A stretch of DNA of 64,000 bases from NCBI RefSeq assembly GCF_023721755.1, contig NZ_JAMDLH010000005.1, positions 310,001-374,000 on the forward strand, read 5' to 3'. A model generated the notes under the pieces. That model made no database searches. It saw nothing but the letters and a program-made list of their open reading frames with translations, and was not told the DNA's origin. This document shows positions 54,464 through 63,075 of the stretch, in pieces. Source of the DNA: Pleomorphomonas sp. NRK KF1. GTDB taxonomy: Bacteria > Pseudomonadota > Alphaproteobacteria > Rhizobiales > Pleomorphomonadaceae. Each line of letters begins with the position of its first letter. Within the stretch, counting starts at the first letter, position 1. The position numbers and the translations under genes were made by a program.

Positions 54464-55557
54464 ACCTTCGCCCCCAGCCGACCGTGACCGACCAGCGGCG
54501 CGGCAACGTCGTCGAGCGGCCAGCGCGGCCGCGCCGCCACGTCAAACCCGTCGGCGTAGCCAAGCGTCAGCCGTTCGGCGCCGGCCCAGGCGATCATGGC
54601 GCCATTGTCCGTGCAGAGGTTGCCGGGCGGTACGACGAGACGACCATCGAGACCGGTCATCAAAGCGTCCAGTCGGCTGCGGATCGCCTTGTTGGCCGCA
54701 ACGCCACCGGCCACCACCAGCACCGGCGCATGACCGTCGGGGAGTGTTTCGGCAAACCGTCGCACCGCAAGGCCGACCCGATCGGCGACCACATCCGAAA
54801 CCGCTGCCTGGAAAGAGGCGCAGATGTCTGCAACATCCTGGCGGGACAGCGGAGCCAAGGCTTCCGCTTCATGACGGACCGCCGTCTTGAGGCCGGAGAA
54901 GGAGAAATTCGGCTCGTCACGACCGATGAGCGGTCTCGGCAAGGCAATGCGGCGAGGATCGCCGTCGGCCGCCATCCGCTCGACGGCCGGCCCACCGGGA
55001 TAACCGAGCTGCAACAGCTTGGCCGTCTTGTCGAACGCCTCGCCGAGCGCATCGTCGATGGTGGTGCCGATGCGCGTGTATCGGCCGACGCCATCGACCC
55101 TCAGGATCTGGCTATGTCCGCCGGAGACCAGCAGCAGCAGGTAGGGAAACGCGACGCCGTGGGTGAGGCGGGCGGTCAGCGCATGCCCTTCGAGGTGATT
55201 GACGGCGACGAGCGGCTTTCTCGCCGCATAGGCCAGCGCCTTGGCCGTGGTGAGGCCGATCAGCAAGCCGCCGATCAGGCCGGGTCCGGCCGTCGCCGCA
55301 ACCGCGTCCATGTCGGCGAGTGCATACCCCGCCTCGGCGAGCGCCGCCTCCACAAGGCCATCCATCACCTCGACATGGGCGCGGGCGGCGATTTCCGGCA
55401 CCACGCCGCCAAAGGCCGCATGTTCCTCGATCTGCGAGAAGACCACATTGGAGAGGATCTCGCCCGTACCATCGGCGCGGCGCCGCACGACGGCGGCGGC
55501 GGTCTCGTCGCAGGAGCTTTCGAGGCCGAGAACGACGATATCCCCAAGGTCGCCCAT
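54460..55557 (-). CDS. tsaD: tRNA N6-adenosine threonylcarbamoyltransferase TsaD
   Basis: This 365-residue ASKHA-fold subunit of the t6A37 tRNA-modification complex has [16 protein letters not shown] at the N-terminus, the metal-binding HLEGH (His121 and His125), [12 protein letters not shown] and [12 protein letters not shown]. The start at 55557 gives the standard N-terminus; an upstream frame from 55659 is not conserved. It is divergent from hemC (193 bases between starts). Confidence 0.95.
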   Translation of the reverse strand: MGDLGDIVVLGLESSCDETAAAVVRRRADGTGEILSNVVFSQIEEHAAFGGVVPEIAARAHVEVMDGLVEAALAEAGYALADMDAVAATAGPGLIGGLLIGLTTAKALAYAARKPLVAVNHLEGHALTARLTHGVAFPYLLLLVSGGHSQILRVDGVGRYTRIGTTIDDALGEAFDKTAKLLQLGYPGGPAVERMAADGDPRRIALPRPLIGRDEPNFSFSGLKTAVRHEAEALAPLSRQDVADICASFQAAVSDVVADRVGLAVRRFAETLPDGHAPVLVVAGGVAANKAIRSRLDALMTGLDGRLVVPPGNLCTDNGAMIAWAGAERLTLGYADGFDVAARPRWPLDDVAAPLVGHGRLGAKV

Positions 55558-55750
55558 CCTGGTCAATCCCTCTTCGCCGATGTCGACGCGATCTCGAAAG
55601 ACGAGACCCAAGAACACGTTGCCTCGCGCCGCCCCATGGTCCAAGTGTTGCCATGACAAGGCGAGACGTTTGGGACGATTCGCCGCCGTCTTCGACCGTC
55701 GGCCGGCCGACGCCTTCGTTTCACGGCTCTATCACACGGGGAGCGAACCG

Positions 55751-56671
55751 GTGCAACCAAAACCCATCCGCCTCGGCACGCGCGGCAGCCCGCTCGCTCT
55801 CGCCCAGGCCCATGAGGTCCGCGACCGCTTGATCGCCGCTTGGGGAGCTCGTGCGCCGGAAGTGGAGATCGTGCCGATCAGCACGGCCGGCGACCGCATC
55901 CAGGATCGACCGCTGGCCGAGGTGGGCGGCAAGGGCCTGTTCACCGAGGAGATCGAGGCCGCCATGCTGAGCGGAGCGCTCGACATCGCCGTCCACTCCT
56001 CCAAGGACATGCCGACGGTTCTGCCCGACGGCCTGGTGCTGGGGCACTTCCTGGAGCGCGAGGACCCGCGTGACGCCTTCGTTTCGCTGAAATACCGCTC
56101 GCTCTCCGAACTGCCCGAGGGGGCCGTGGTCGGCACGGCTTCGCTTCGACGCGCCGCGATCGTCCGCCGTCTCCGTCCCGATGTAGTCGTGATCCCCTAT
56201 CGTGGCAACGTCCAGACACGGCTTCGCAAGCTGGGTGAAGGCGTCGCCGACGCGACGCTGCTCGCCATCGCCGGCCTGAAGCGCCTGGGCATGCCCGGCG
56301 TTGCAACCGAGATTCTCGATAGCGAGACCTTTCCCCCGGCGGTCGGTCAGGGCGCAATCTGCATCGAGAGCCGGATCGACGACGCGCGGGTGGCCGAACT
56401 GCTGGCACCGATCCATCATGCACCAACGGCCACCGCGCTTGCCTGCGAGCGAGCCTATCTCGCCCGGCTCGACGGATCCTGCCGCACGCCCATCGCCGGC
56501 TATGCCGTAGTGACGGACGGACGCGTCGATCTCCATGGCTTGATCCTGACGCCGGATGGGAGCGTTGCCCACGAGGGGCGGGAGAGTGGCACCGATCCCG
56601 AAGGTGTCGGAGACCGTCTGGGCGCCCGCCTTGCCGCGTTGGCCGGCCCCGGTTTCTTCAGCGGGAGCTGA
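55751..56671 (+). CDS. hemC: Porphobilinogen deaminase (hydroxymethylbilane synthase)
   Basis: This 306-residue enzyme polymerises four porphobilinogens into hydroxymethylbilane in heme synthesis. It shows [55 protein letters not shown] and [10 protein letters not shown] with Cys244, which holds the dipyrromethane cofactor. It starts at GTG 55751; the frame is open much further upstream but overlaps tsaD on the other strand. It is followed 3 bases later by the HemD fusion gene. Confidence 0.95.
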   Translation: MQPKPIRLGTRGSPLALAQAHEVRDRLIAAWGARAPEVEIVPISTAGDRIQDRPLAEVGGKGLFTEEIEAAMLSGALDIAVHSSKDMPTVLPDGLVLGHFLEREDPRDAFVSLKYRSLSELPEGAVVGTASLRRAAIVRRLRPDVVVIPYRGNVQTRLRKLGEGVADATLLAIAGLKRLGMPGVATEILDSETFPPAVGQGAICIESRIDDARVAELLAPIHHAPTATALACERAYLARLDGSCRTPIAGYAVVTDGRVDLHGLILTPDGSVAHEGRESGTDPEGVGDRLGARLAALAGPGFFSGS

Positions 56672-56674
56672 GCC

Positions 56675-58780
56675 ATGGTTCTACTCGTCCTTCGTCCGGA
56701 ACCGCAGGCGAGCGACATGGTGGCCGCCCTCGCTGGCCGAGGTGTTCCGGCCCTTGCGGAACCGATGCTGAGCATCGAACCGGCGACCGATCCTGTCGAT
56801 CGCGTCCGGGCGGCCGACCCCGACGCCGAAGCACTGATCCTGACCTCGCGCCAGACGGTGGCGATCCTGAAGGGCGCGGACGGCCTCGATACGCTCACCC
56901 GGCTGCCGGTGATCGCCGTCGGCGGCGGCACCGCCCACGACGCCCGCGCCGCCGGTTTCACCGATGTTCGGTCGGCCGACGGCAATGCCGATGATCTCGT
57001 CGACCTCGTCGCCCGCGCCGGGTTCCACCGGCTGGTCCACGCCGGTGGACGCGACAAGGCCGGCGACATCGCCGGACGGTTGGCGACGCTCGGCGTCACG
57101 GTCTCCGAAGCGGAACTCTACCGTGCCGAACCGCGACAAACGCTCGCGCCCGAAGTCGCCGACGCTTTTGCCCAGGAGCGCATTACCGGACTGATCGTCG
57201 CCTCGCGCCGCTCCGCGCAAGCTTTCCTTGATCTCATGGACACGATGGGCTGGACGCCGCGCCTCGCCCGTCTCGGCGTCGTGGCATTATCGGAGGCCGC
57301 CGCGGCGCCGCTAGCCGGCCGCGTCGCCGAACTCGTGGTGGCGGCGGAACCGACAGGCCCGGCTCTGGTTGACGCCAGCGTTGCGCTCGCCGCCCGGCTG
57401 CGCGAAACTGTCGGCGGCGAGCAAGAAGCGGAGGGACTTGAGACCATGACATCCGAAGACCACCGCAAGGACGCTGCCGGCCGGCGCAATCGCCCGAAAG
57501 CTCCGGTCATCGACCTTGAAGCGAAGGAGGTGGCAAAGGCTGCCCAGCCGCCCAAGCCACCCCAGGAACCGCCTCGCGAACCACCCGTTCCCGAGCCGCC
57601 AGCTCCCCAACCTCCGGAACCGGAGAAGCCGATCATCGAACCGCCCGGGCCGGACGTTCCTCCGATCGAGCCGCCACCGGGAGATCAGCCACCCATCGGC
57701 GATCCTCCGCAGCCGGACAGACCGATGATGGATTCGGAGGACACCGGAGCGAATGCGGCGACGGAAGCCGCCGCGCCACCGCGCACCGACCGTCCCAGCC
57801 AGATGAAGACGCTGCTGCCTCTTCTGGGCGCCGGTCTCGTCGGCGGCTGTGCGGCAGCCCTGGTACTGCTTGCCATTCTGCCGGTTGGCGGCAGCGGCGA
57901 GGACGCAGGCAGCATCGACCCGGCGACGCTGGAAACGCGCCTGGGCGAGGTCGCCGACAGGCTGGCGGCCGGACAGGCGGCAATGGAAACACTCGGCGAC
58001 CGCATCGCCACTCTTGAAGGGCGCGAAACCCCGGCCGTCGACCTCGCCCCGCTCGGCGCTCGCGTTGACGAGCTTGCCGCCCGCTTGGATGCGGCCGAGA
58101 AAGCCACGGCCGACAGGCCGACCGTCGATCCCGCTGCGATCGCCACGCTGGAAGGCCGCCTCGCCGAGCTGACCACGGAGGCGGAAGGGCTGAAGGCCGA
58201 AAGCGCCGCACTGGCGCCTCGGCTCGCAGCCATCGAAGAGCGCCTCGCCAACGCACCGAAGGGCGGCGAGATCGCTGCCCTGTCGCTCGCCCTTACCTCA
58301 CTGTCCGGCAAGATCGACGCCGGTCTGCCGTTTTCAGCCGACCTTGCCGTGATCGCGGCGGCCGCCCCCGATCTCCCCGGCCTCGACGATCTCAGGGCGG
58401 TGGCCGACCAGGGAGTGCCGACGCGCGACCGGCTTCTGGCCACGCTGCCGGTCGATGCCATGCTGGCCCGGCGACCGGTCGAGCCCGGCAAGGGCTGGAT
58501 GGAGGGGGTCTTCGACAGCGCCAAGTCCCTGGTCAACTATCGCGAGACCGGGCCGGCCGCGACGGACCCGGCGTCCGGAGCCGTCGAAGCGATCCGTGAC
58601 GCCCTGAAGCGCGGCGACGCGGCCGCGGCAAAAGCGGCCGCCGACACCCTGCCCGCCTGGGCCCGCCCTCCGGCCGAGAGCTGGCTCGCCGAGCTCGATG
58701 CGCGCGTTCGCGTCGACGCCGGCATCAAGGCCATCTCCGCCCGTATCGTCGACCGTCTGTCGGTGCCCGCCGCCGACTGA
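56675..58780 (+). CDS. hemD: Fused uroporphyrinogen-III synthase / Mic60 (mitofilin)-like membrane protein
   Basis: A single 701-residue frame contains two proteins that are usually separate. Residues 1 to about 245 are a HemD domain (LVLRPEPQASDMVAAL, LILTSRQTVAIL, RLVHAGGRDKAGDIA, LIVASRRSAQAFLDL), which closes hydroxymethylbilane to uroporphyrinogen III. After an ATG at 57446 (codon 258) comes a basic and Pro-rich stretch (about 270-350), one membrane helix (about 379-402), a coiled coil (about 415-530) and a mitofilin-like C-terminal domain (about 560-701). The second half matches alphaproteobacterial Mic60 homologues (COG4223). No stop separates the halves. The internal ATG could still allow a second product. 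Confidence 0.85.
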   Translation: MVLLVLRPEPQASDMVAALAGRGVPALAEPMLSIEPATDPVDRVRAADPDAEALILTSRQTVAILKGADGLDTLTRLPVIAVGGGTAHDARAAGFTDVRSADGNADDLVDLVARAGFHRLVHAGGRDKAGDIAGRLATLGVTVSEAELYRAEPRQTLAPEVADAFAQERITGLIVASRRSAQAFLDLMDTMGWTPRLARLGVVALSEAAAAPLAGRVAELVVAAEPTGPALVDASVALAARLRETVGGEQEAEGLETMTSEDHRKDAAGRRNRPKAPVIDLEAKEVAKAAQPPKPPQEPPREPPVPEPPAPQPPEPEKPIIEPPGPDVPPIEPPPGDQPPIGDPPQPDRPMMDSEDTGANAATEAAAPPRTDRPSQMKTLLPLLGAGLVGGCAAALVLLAILPVGGSGEDAGSIDPATLETRLGEVADRLAAGQAAMETLGDRIATLEGRETPAVDLAPLGARVDELAARLDAAEKATADRPTVDPAAIATLEGRLAELTTEAEGLKAESAALAPRLAAIEERLANAPKGGEIAALSLALTSLSGKIDAGLPFSADLAVIAAAAPDLPGLDDLRAVADQGVPTRDRLLATLPVDAMLARRPVEPGKGWMEGVFDSAKSLVNYRETGPAATDPASGAVEAIRDALKRGDAAAAKAAADTLPAWARPPAESWLAELDARVRVDAGIKAISARIVDRLSVPAAD

Positions 58781-58810
58781 CCCCGCCGCCCGCTTCGGAA
58801 AGGCTCCGAG

Positions 58811-60481
58811 ATGATCCGCATTCTTCTGTCGGTCGCCGCGCTGTTTCTCGCCGTTCTTGCCTTCGACTGGCTGGGTGGCGTGCCGGTAGCCGTCTCGGTC
58901 AGCTGGCCGGGCGGCGCCGCAGCGCCGCCCTTGCGCGTCGTCGTGGTCGCGCTGCTGGTTCTCGCGGTTGCCCTTCTTGTCATCTGGAAGATTTCGTCCG
59001 GCCTTTGGCGTGCCCCACGCGGCCTTCGCACCTATTTCGCCGGCCGTCGGCGCGACCGTGGCTACCGCGCGCTGTCGCGGGGCATGATCGCCGTCGGCTC
59101 GGGTGACTATCGTCTTGCCCAGCGCGAAGCCACCGAAGCCAATCGTTTTCTGGAGAGCGAGCCGTTGGTGTTGCTGCTGGCCGCTCAGGCCGCCCAGCTC
59201 GAAGGCCGAAGCGATTCGGCCCGGCAGGCCTTCACGCGCATGCTGAAAGCGCCGGAGACGCGCCTGCTCGGTCTCCGAGGCCTCTATATCGAAGCGACGC
59301 GCGCCGGTGAGGTCGCGGCCGCCCGTCAGTTCGCCGCCGAGGCGCAGAAGGAAAACCCCGCCCTGCCGTGGGCCGGCGCCGCCATGATGGACTATCTCTC
59401 CGCCGACCGGAACTGGAGCGAGGCGCTGTCCGTGCTCGACCAGAGTGTCGCGGGGCGCCTGGTCGGCAAGGGAGACGCCAACCGCACGCGCGCGGTGCTG
59501 CTTACGGCACGCGCCCTGGAAATCGAGGATGGCGAGCCGGAAAAGGCGCGCGCCTTCTCCCTCGAAGCGCACAAGATCGCGCCCGATTTCGTGCCGGCAG
59601 CCACCGTTGCCGCCCGCACGTTGGCGCGCCAGCTTGATACGCGCCGGGCGGCCAAGGTCCTGGAGGCCACATGGAAGCTGAACCCGCATCCGGATCTTGC
59701 CATCGCTTATCTGCATCTGCGCCCGGGCGACTCGGCGCGCGATCGCCTGAAGCGCGCCCACATGCTGGAGAACCTGAAGCCGGTTCACCCCGAAGGCGCC
59801 GTGACCGTGGCCCGTGCCGCCCTTGACGCACGCGAGTTCACATTGGCCCGCGAAGCGCTTGCCAAGGCGCTCCGCCAGTCACCGACCGAGCGCGTCTGCC
59901 TGATGATGGCGGAACTGGAGGAAAGTGAGAGCGGCGACGTCGGTCGTGTCCGCGAATGGCTGGCGCGCGCCGTTCGCGCGCCGCGCGACGCGGCCTGGAC
60001 AGCCGATGGTCTGGTGCTCGACGCATGGCAGCCTCTCTCCCCGCTGTCCGGCCGGCTCGACGCGGTGGAATGGCGTGTGCCCGCCGAGCGCGAAATCGGC
60101 GAGGCGATCGACGGCAACGACCTTGCCGTCATCGCGGCAACGCCGCACCCGCCAGCGCCCCCCGAGGCGCTACCGGTCACGGAAGCGAAGGAAACGCCCG
60201 AAGATCCATCCTCGGTCGTGGAGATCGAAGAGCGGTCGCCGGAACCGGACGCCGAACCCAAGGACGAGCCGGCCGTCGTGGCGGAAAAGGCCGAGGCTCC
60301 CCCTCTCCCGATCGTTTCCAAAGAGCAGGCGAAGCCGGCAGCGGTTGTCACACCACCCCCGGCAGCCGGCAGTGTCGCGGTCGATCCTCTGGCAGTATTG
60401 CCGCCGCCGCCCGACGATCCGGGACCGGCCAACGGAAAGGGCCTGGCGCGCAGCCTGACGCCGGAATCGCCCTTCTCGTGA
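58811..60481 (+). CDS. hemY: HemY-type tetratricopeptide membrane protein
   Basis: This 556-residue protein has the HemY N-terminal region: two membrane helices (about 3-20 and 37-57), then a TPR-rich soluble part (FLESEPLVLLLAAQAAQLEG, then AARQFAAEAQKENP and similar helix pairs). The last 110 residues are Pro/Glu/Ala-rich and probably disordered. HemY of this type is found downstream of hemCD in many proteobacteria, but its role in heme synthesis is not enzymatically defined; it is not the protoporphyrinogen oxidase of Bacillus. A hairpin (60559-60580) follows. Confidence 0.92.
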   Translation: MIRILLSVAALFLAVLAFDWLGGVPVAVSVSWPGGAAAPPLRVVVVALLVLAVALLVIWKISSGLWRAPRGLRTYFAGRRRDRGYRALSRGMIAVGSGDYRLAQREATEANRFLESEPLVLLLAAQAAQLEGRSDSARQAFTRMLKAPETRLLGLRGLYIEATRAGEVAAARQFAAEAQKENPALPWAGAAMMDYLSADRNWSEALSVLDQSVAGRLVGKGDANRTRAVLLTARALEIEDGEPEKARAFSLEAHKIAPDFVPAATVAARTLARQLDTRRAAKVLEATWKLNPHPDLAIAYLHLRPGDSARDRLKRAHMLENLKPVHPEGAVTVARAALDAREFTLAREALAKALRQSPTERVCLMMAELEESESGDVGRVREWLARAVRAPRDAAWTADGLVLDAWQPLSPLSGRLDAVEWRVPAEREIGEAIDGNDLAVIAATPHPPAPPEALPVTEAKETPEDPSSVVEIEERSPEPDAEPKDEPAVVAEKAEAPPLPIVSKEQAKPAAVVTPPPAAGSVAVDPLAVLPPPPDDPGPANGKGLARSLTPESPFS

Positions 60482-60584
60482 GGCGATCGGCACCAGCTTC
60501 ATTTTCTTCCGAAGCGGTGCTTGAAATTAGCCGGGGATGCCGGTATCAACGCCCCGTCGCGCGGGGGTCAACTCCCGCGCCGGC

Positions 60585-60660
60585 GCCGCACTAGCTCAGT
60601 TGGTAGAGCACGTCATTCGTAATGATGGGGTCGGCGGTTCGAATCCGTCGTGCGGCACCA
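60585..60660 (+). tRNA. tRNA-Thr (anticodon CGT)
   Basis: The 76 bases fold as a cloverleaf: acceptor GCCGCAC pairs with GTGCGGC, D-arm GCTCAGTTGGTAGAGC, anticodon stem CGTCA / TGATG around loop TTCGTAA (anticodon CGT, reading ACG), T-arm GGCGG-TTCGAAT-CCGTC, discriminator A and an encoded CCA. A T-rich stretch follows directly and the sequence character changes from here, which fits use as an integration site. Confidence 0.95.
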
Positions 60661-60962
60661 TTTTTATCAAGTAAATCTAGATAAAACAATAGATTGGCGG
60701 TGCTTTCGCCACTTGCCTCCCTCTTTTGCTCCACCTTTCGCTCTACGCTCAGATACCGCAAGAAAAGTGCTTCATACACACCGACCGCGAGCCGGGCGGC
60801 TCGGGATCTGGGGCGGGCGGTTTGAATTGTGCCGGCGCATTTCGCGAGAAGGCTCGCGGAACACCTCTTTGCGGCGGTTCCGCGCGTTTACGTGATATCA
60901 GCCATGTGCCACAAAATGTCGCCCTTCGGTTGACAGACTACGTAACTTGCGTATTTATATCC
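60661..60962. other. Intergenic region between tRNA-Thr and the toxin-antitoxin pair
   Basis: These 302 bases hold no supported gene. The first 40 are AT-rich (TTTTTATCAAGTAAATC). Two 6-bp hairpins occur (near 60788-60803 and at 60843-60858), then the promoter of the toxin gene: TTGACA at 60930-60935 and an AT-rich -10 (TATTTA or similar) at 60952-60960. Confidence 0.5.
60930..60960 (+). promoter_or_regulatory. Promoter with embedded operator for the toxin-antitoxin operon
   Basis: A consensus -35 TTGACA (60930-60935) is followed after about 16-18 bases by an AT-rich -10 (within 60952-60960). Between them, and touching the -10, lies the dyad TACGTAACTTGCGTA (60939-60953, six of seven pairs), placed as expected for repression by the XRE antitoxin. 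The toxin start codon follows at 60963, so the leader would be very short. Confidence 0.55.
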
Positions 60963-61325
60963 ATGCACACGATCTGTGAAACCCATGCATTTCGGCGCGC
61001 AGCCGATCAAGCCGGGATGACTGAGGAAGAAAGATCAGAGCTGATCTCCTTTCTGGCCGACAATCCCATGGCTGGCGACGAGATCGTCGGGACTGGCGGA
61101 TGTCGCAAGCTCCGCGTGGCAGGTCGTGGGAAGGGAAAGAGCGGCGGGTACCGCACGATCACGTTCTTTTCCGGGAACATGTTGCCGGTATTTCTTATTA
61201 CGGTCTTTTCAAAAGGCGAGAGGGCTAACCTCTCTGCTAAAGAGAGGAACGAATTGAAGAAAGTGACGGCATTGATCGTCGAACAGTATGATGGCCGGAT
61301 GGCGAGAGTAGGAGAGAACCGATGA
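60963..61325 (+). CDS. higB: RelE/HigB-type toxin of a type II toxin-antitoxin system
   Basis: This 120-residue protein matches the HigB-like RelE family: AFRRAADQAGMTEEERSEL, LADNPMAGDEI, GTGGCRKLRVA, GKGKSGGYRTITFF and LITVFSKGERANLSAKERN. Family toxins cleave mRNA on the ribosome. The start at 60963 is the family-standard one; the frame is open upstream but unlike the family. The toxin precedes and overlaps its antitoxin by ATGA, the host-inhibition-of-growth gene order. Confidence 0.9.
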   Translation: MHTICETHAFRRAADQAGMTEEERSELISFLADNPMAGDEIVGTGGCRKLRVAGRGKGKSGGYRTITFFSGNMLPVFLITVFSKGERANLSAKERNELKKVTALIVEQYDGRMARVGENR

Positions 61326-61645
61326 GCAAAAAGGCATTCGACAAGATCAGTGAGGGTCTTACCGAAGCGCTGGCCATTGCGCGCGGTGAGGCCTCCCCGG
61401 CTAAGCTGCATGTCCCCGCCGAGATCAACGTGCGCGCAATCCGCCGCGCGATCGGAATGTCGCAGGACGATTTTGCGTCGGCTTTCGGGTTTTCTGTCAA
61501 CCAAATCCGGGATTGGGAGCAGGGCCGGTCGCGCCCGCTGGGCGGCGTCCGCGCCTATCTGCTTCTCATAAAGAGCTGCCCGGATGATGTGCGCAAATTG
61601 CTGGTCGTTGCCGCCAAGGATGCCGAGGTAGAGGCTGCGGCATAA
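61322..61645 (+). CDS. higA: XRE-family antitoxin, HigA-like
   Basis: This 107-residue DNA-binding protein has a helix-turn-helix at about 51-77 (IGMSQDDFASAFGFSV, then NQIRDWEQGRSRP). The N-terminal 40 residues should wrap the toxin. It is translationally coupled to the toxin gene and followed by a strong terminator. It probably represses the shared promoter through the dyad at 60939-60953. Confidence 0.92.
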   Translation: MSKKAFDKISEGLTEALAIARGEASPAKLHVPAEINVRAIRRAIGMSQDDFASAFGFSVNQIRDWEQGRSRPLGGVRAYLLLIKSCPDDVRKLLVVAAKDAEVEAAA

Positions 61646-61672
61646 ACGCCTGCGCACGCTCGACTGATCCAC

Positions 61673-61694
61673 AAACCCCGCTTTGGCGGGGTTT
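61673..61694 (+). terminator. Rho-independent terminator of the toxin-antitoxin operon
   Basis: AAACCCCGC pairs perfectly with GCGGGGTTT around the loop TTTG, 27 bases after the antitoxin stop, followed by CTATTT. Confidence 0.85.
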
Positions 61695-61722
61695 CTATTT
61701 GCCTTCACGGCAGTCCCGCGCC

Positions 61723-61860
61723 GTGGGCTATGCGATCGATTGGCCGAAATATAGCAAAGGGCGATACACCGACGAGCAGGGCAGGGCACGCGTGGGCCGG
61801 CTTGGAATGTGGGCGATACTGTTCGATATGCCGTGTAAGTTCAGGCGTAGGGCTTGTTGA
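61723..61860 (+). pseudogene. C-terminal remnant of a thermonuclease (SNase-like) gene
   Basis: Reading from 61723 to the TGA at 61858-61860 gives about 45 residues with YAIDWPKYSKGRYTDEQGRA and then GRLGMWAILFDMPCKFRR. The spacing of the Tyr/Ser/Tyr/Glu pattern, the G-x-W and the Met-Pro-x-x-Arg-Arg tail matches the end of bacterial thermonuclease-family proteins. The catalytic N-terminal two thirds are missing: upstream, the same frame runs into the antitoxin terminator. There is no ribosome site. Confidence 0.5.
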
Positions 61861-61944
61861 GTATAGACGGTTTTAATAGCATTCGAAATTTCGTGCTTGG
61901 TTTCGGATTATTTGGCGGAGAGAGGGCTTCATAATGAAGGTAAG

Positions 61945-62325
61945 ATGTATTACAAATGTGTAGCAGTCTACAGCATCGTGTGTCTCTGCGCTTCGTCTTC
62001 GGCGATGGCTCAAGATACGCACGCTTTTGGCGGCGGCATAATGGCTGAGTATTGCAAAATCCTTATAAAAGATATGAAAGACTCGACAACGCCGACTAAC
62101 AATGTGGTCGCGAGTTGGATGCTAACGTGGACCGAAGGCTATATAACCGGCATGAACGTCGAGCGGTCCGACAAAGGCGAGCCACTATACGACTTAGGCT
62201 CTCGGACAAGAATGGAACTATGGGCCTCAATATTCGGCGCCTGTAAACGGAACCCAGATCAGACAGGCGTGATTGCGGCAGTCGAAGCATCATCGACGCT
62301 TTCCATCCGACCACGCAATGAATGA
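61945..62325 (+). CDS. Small exported protein of unknown function (126 aa)
   Basis: The protein starts at ATG 61945 with AAGGTAAG upstream and has a signal peptide (residues 1-22, ending SSAMAQ). The mature part contains two Cys (in MAEYCKIL and FGACKR) and the pattern ASWMLTWTEGYITGMN, a layout seen in small Cys-paired periplasmic proteins including Rap1a/HdeA-like ones; I cannot assign it further. Base composition is lower in GC than the chromosome, which suggests recent acquisition. Confidence 0.6.
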   Translation: MYYKCVAVYSIVCLCASSSAMAQDTHAFGGGIMAEYCKILIKDMKDSTTPTNNVVASWMLTWTEGYITGMNVERSDKGEPLYDLGSRTRMELWASIFGACKRNPDQTGVIAAVEASSTLSIRPRNE

Positions 62326-62435
62326 GCTTTCCTTAGGCCTTCAGTAATGCAGCTACAACGAAAGCCACCTCACTGTGTTGTCTGCGGGACGTCGGGCGGC
62401 AGTTTATTTCCCGAGCAACTTATACCGTTTCCGTC

Positions 62436-62541
62436 GGGTTTCGACCTTTCGGGCGGAACCTGACAGAAGCGGAAGCGCCCGACTGGGCGCCGGCCGGTCA
62501 GGCCGAAACCCGCTTGAGCCGGATGAGTCCGGATCAAGCGG
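62436..62541. repeat. Cluster of nested palindromes (REP-like or structured RNA)
   Basis: An outer inverted repeat (GGGTTTCGACC at 62436-62446 with GGCCGAAACCC at 62501-62511, one mismatch) encloses a perfect hairpin GCGCCC-GACT-GGGCGC (62475-62490). It is directly followed by a second long hairpin: CCGCTTGA-G-CCGGA-TGAG-TCCGG-A-TCAAGCGG (62510-62541). This 106-base block is noncoding on both strands. It lies in a 260-base gap between two small exported-protein genes in which nothing else is seen. Confidence 0.6.
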
Positions 62542-62585
62542 AACGCGTATTATTGGAAGCCATCAGTCCAGCTCGCCCATGTCTC

Positions 62586-62921
62586 CTACCGACAGCCGTC
62601 CGTTTGAAATAGCTGGTTTTCCGCAAAGAACTCCATTTTCTTATAAGGACGGAAGTGGGCTCGGAAAGTCGGCCCGTTATCAATGGTAAGGCCAACAACA
62701 ACAAACCGTGTTGCCGTGTTCTCGATGGCCAAAACGCGATATTGAGTGTCATTCGAGAAGAGAGTCTTGGCTACATCGTCAAAATGGACGACATACTCCC
62801 GTCGTGGGTTCTCGCAAATCATCTTCATTTGGGAAGCGGTCGCGACATCCGCCCCCCAAATTGCTGCGAAGCAGAAGACAAACGAGGCAATCGACGGTCG
62901 GAAAAAGCACTTAGCTAACAC
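62586..62921 (-). CDS. Small exported protein of unknown function (111 aa)
   Basis: The frame starts at 62921 and carries a signal-peptide-like N-terminus (FFRPSIASFVFCFAAIWGA, cleavage near ATAS). The mature part (MKMICENPRREYVVHFDDVA, then YRVLAIENTATRFVVVGL) has two Cys, one near each end, suggesting a disulfide-closed beta domain. I do not recognise the family. Lower GC content suggests foreign origin. The 154 bases between it and the phage-like gene hold nothing I can support. Confidence 0.5.
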   Translation of the reverse strand: MLAKCFFRPSIASFVFCFAAIWGADVATASQMKMICENPRREYVVHFDDVAKTLFSNDTQYRVLAIENTATRFVVVGLTIDNGPTFRAHFRPYKKMEFFAENQLFQTDGCR

Positions 62922-63075
62922 CTAGACCATCCTTCAAGTCGCGCGCCATCCATAAAGCCGCGCGCGAGCACCCCAGCGGTCGGTTGCAGCAGATCGGAAA
63001 CGTAGGGAATCTAGCGGCCCCTAATCGTTGCGGCAACAGGGCGCAGCAATTGCGGTGGAGTCGCTATTGATTTCT

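Noticed and set aside
61007-61789. Minus-strand open frame of 260 codons opposite the toxin-antitoxin pair
   Set aside because: It covers the toxin, antitoxin, terminator and nuclease remnant in antisense and has no domain; the plus-strand families are clear.
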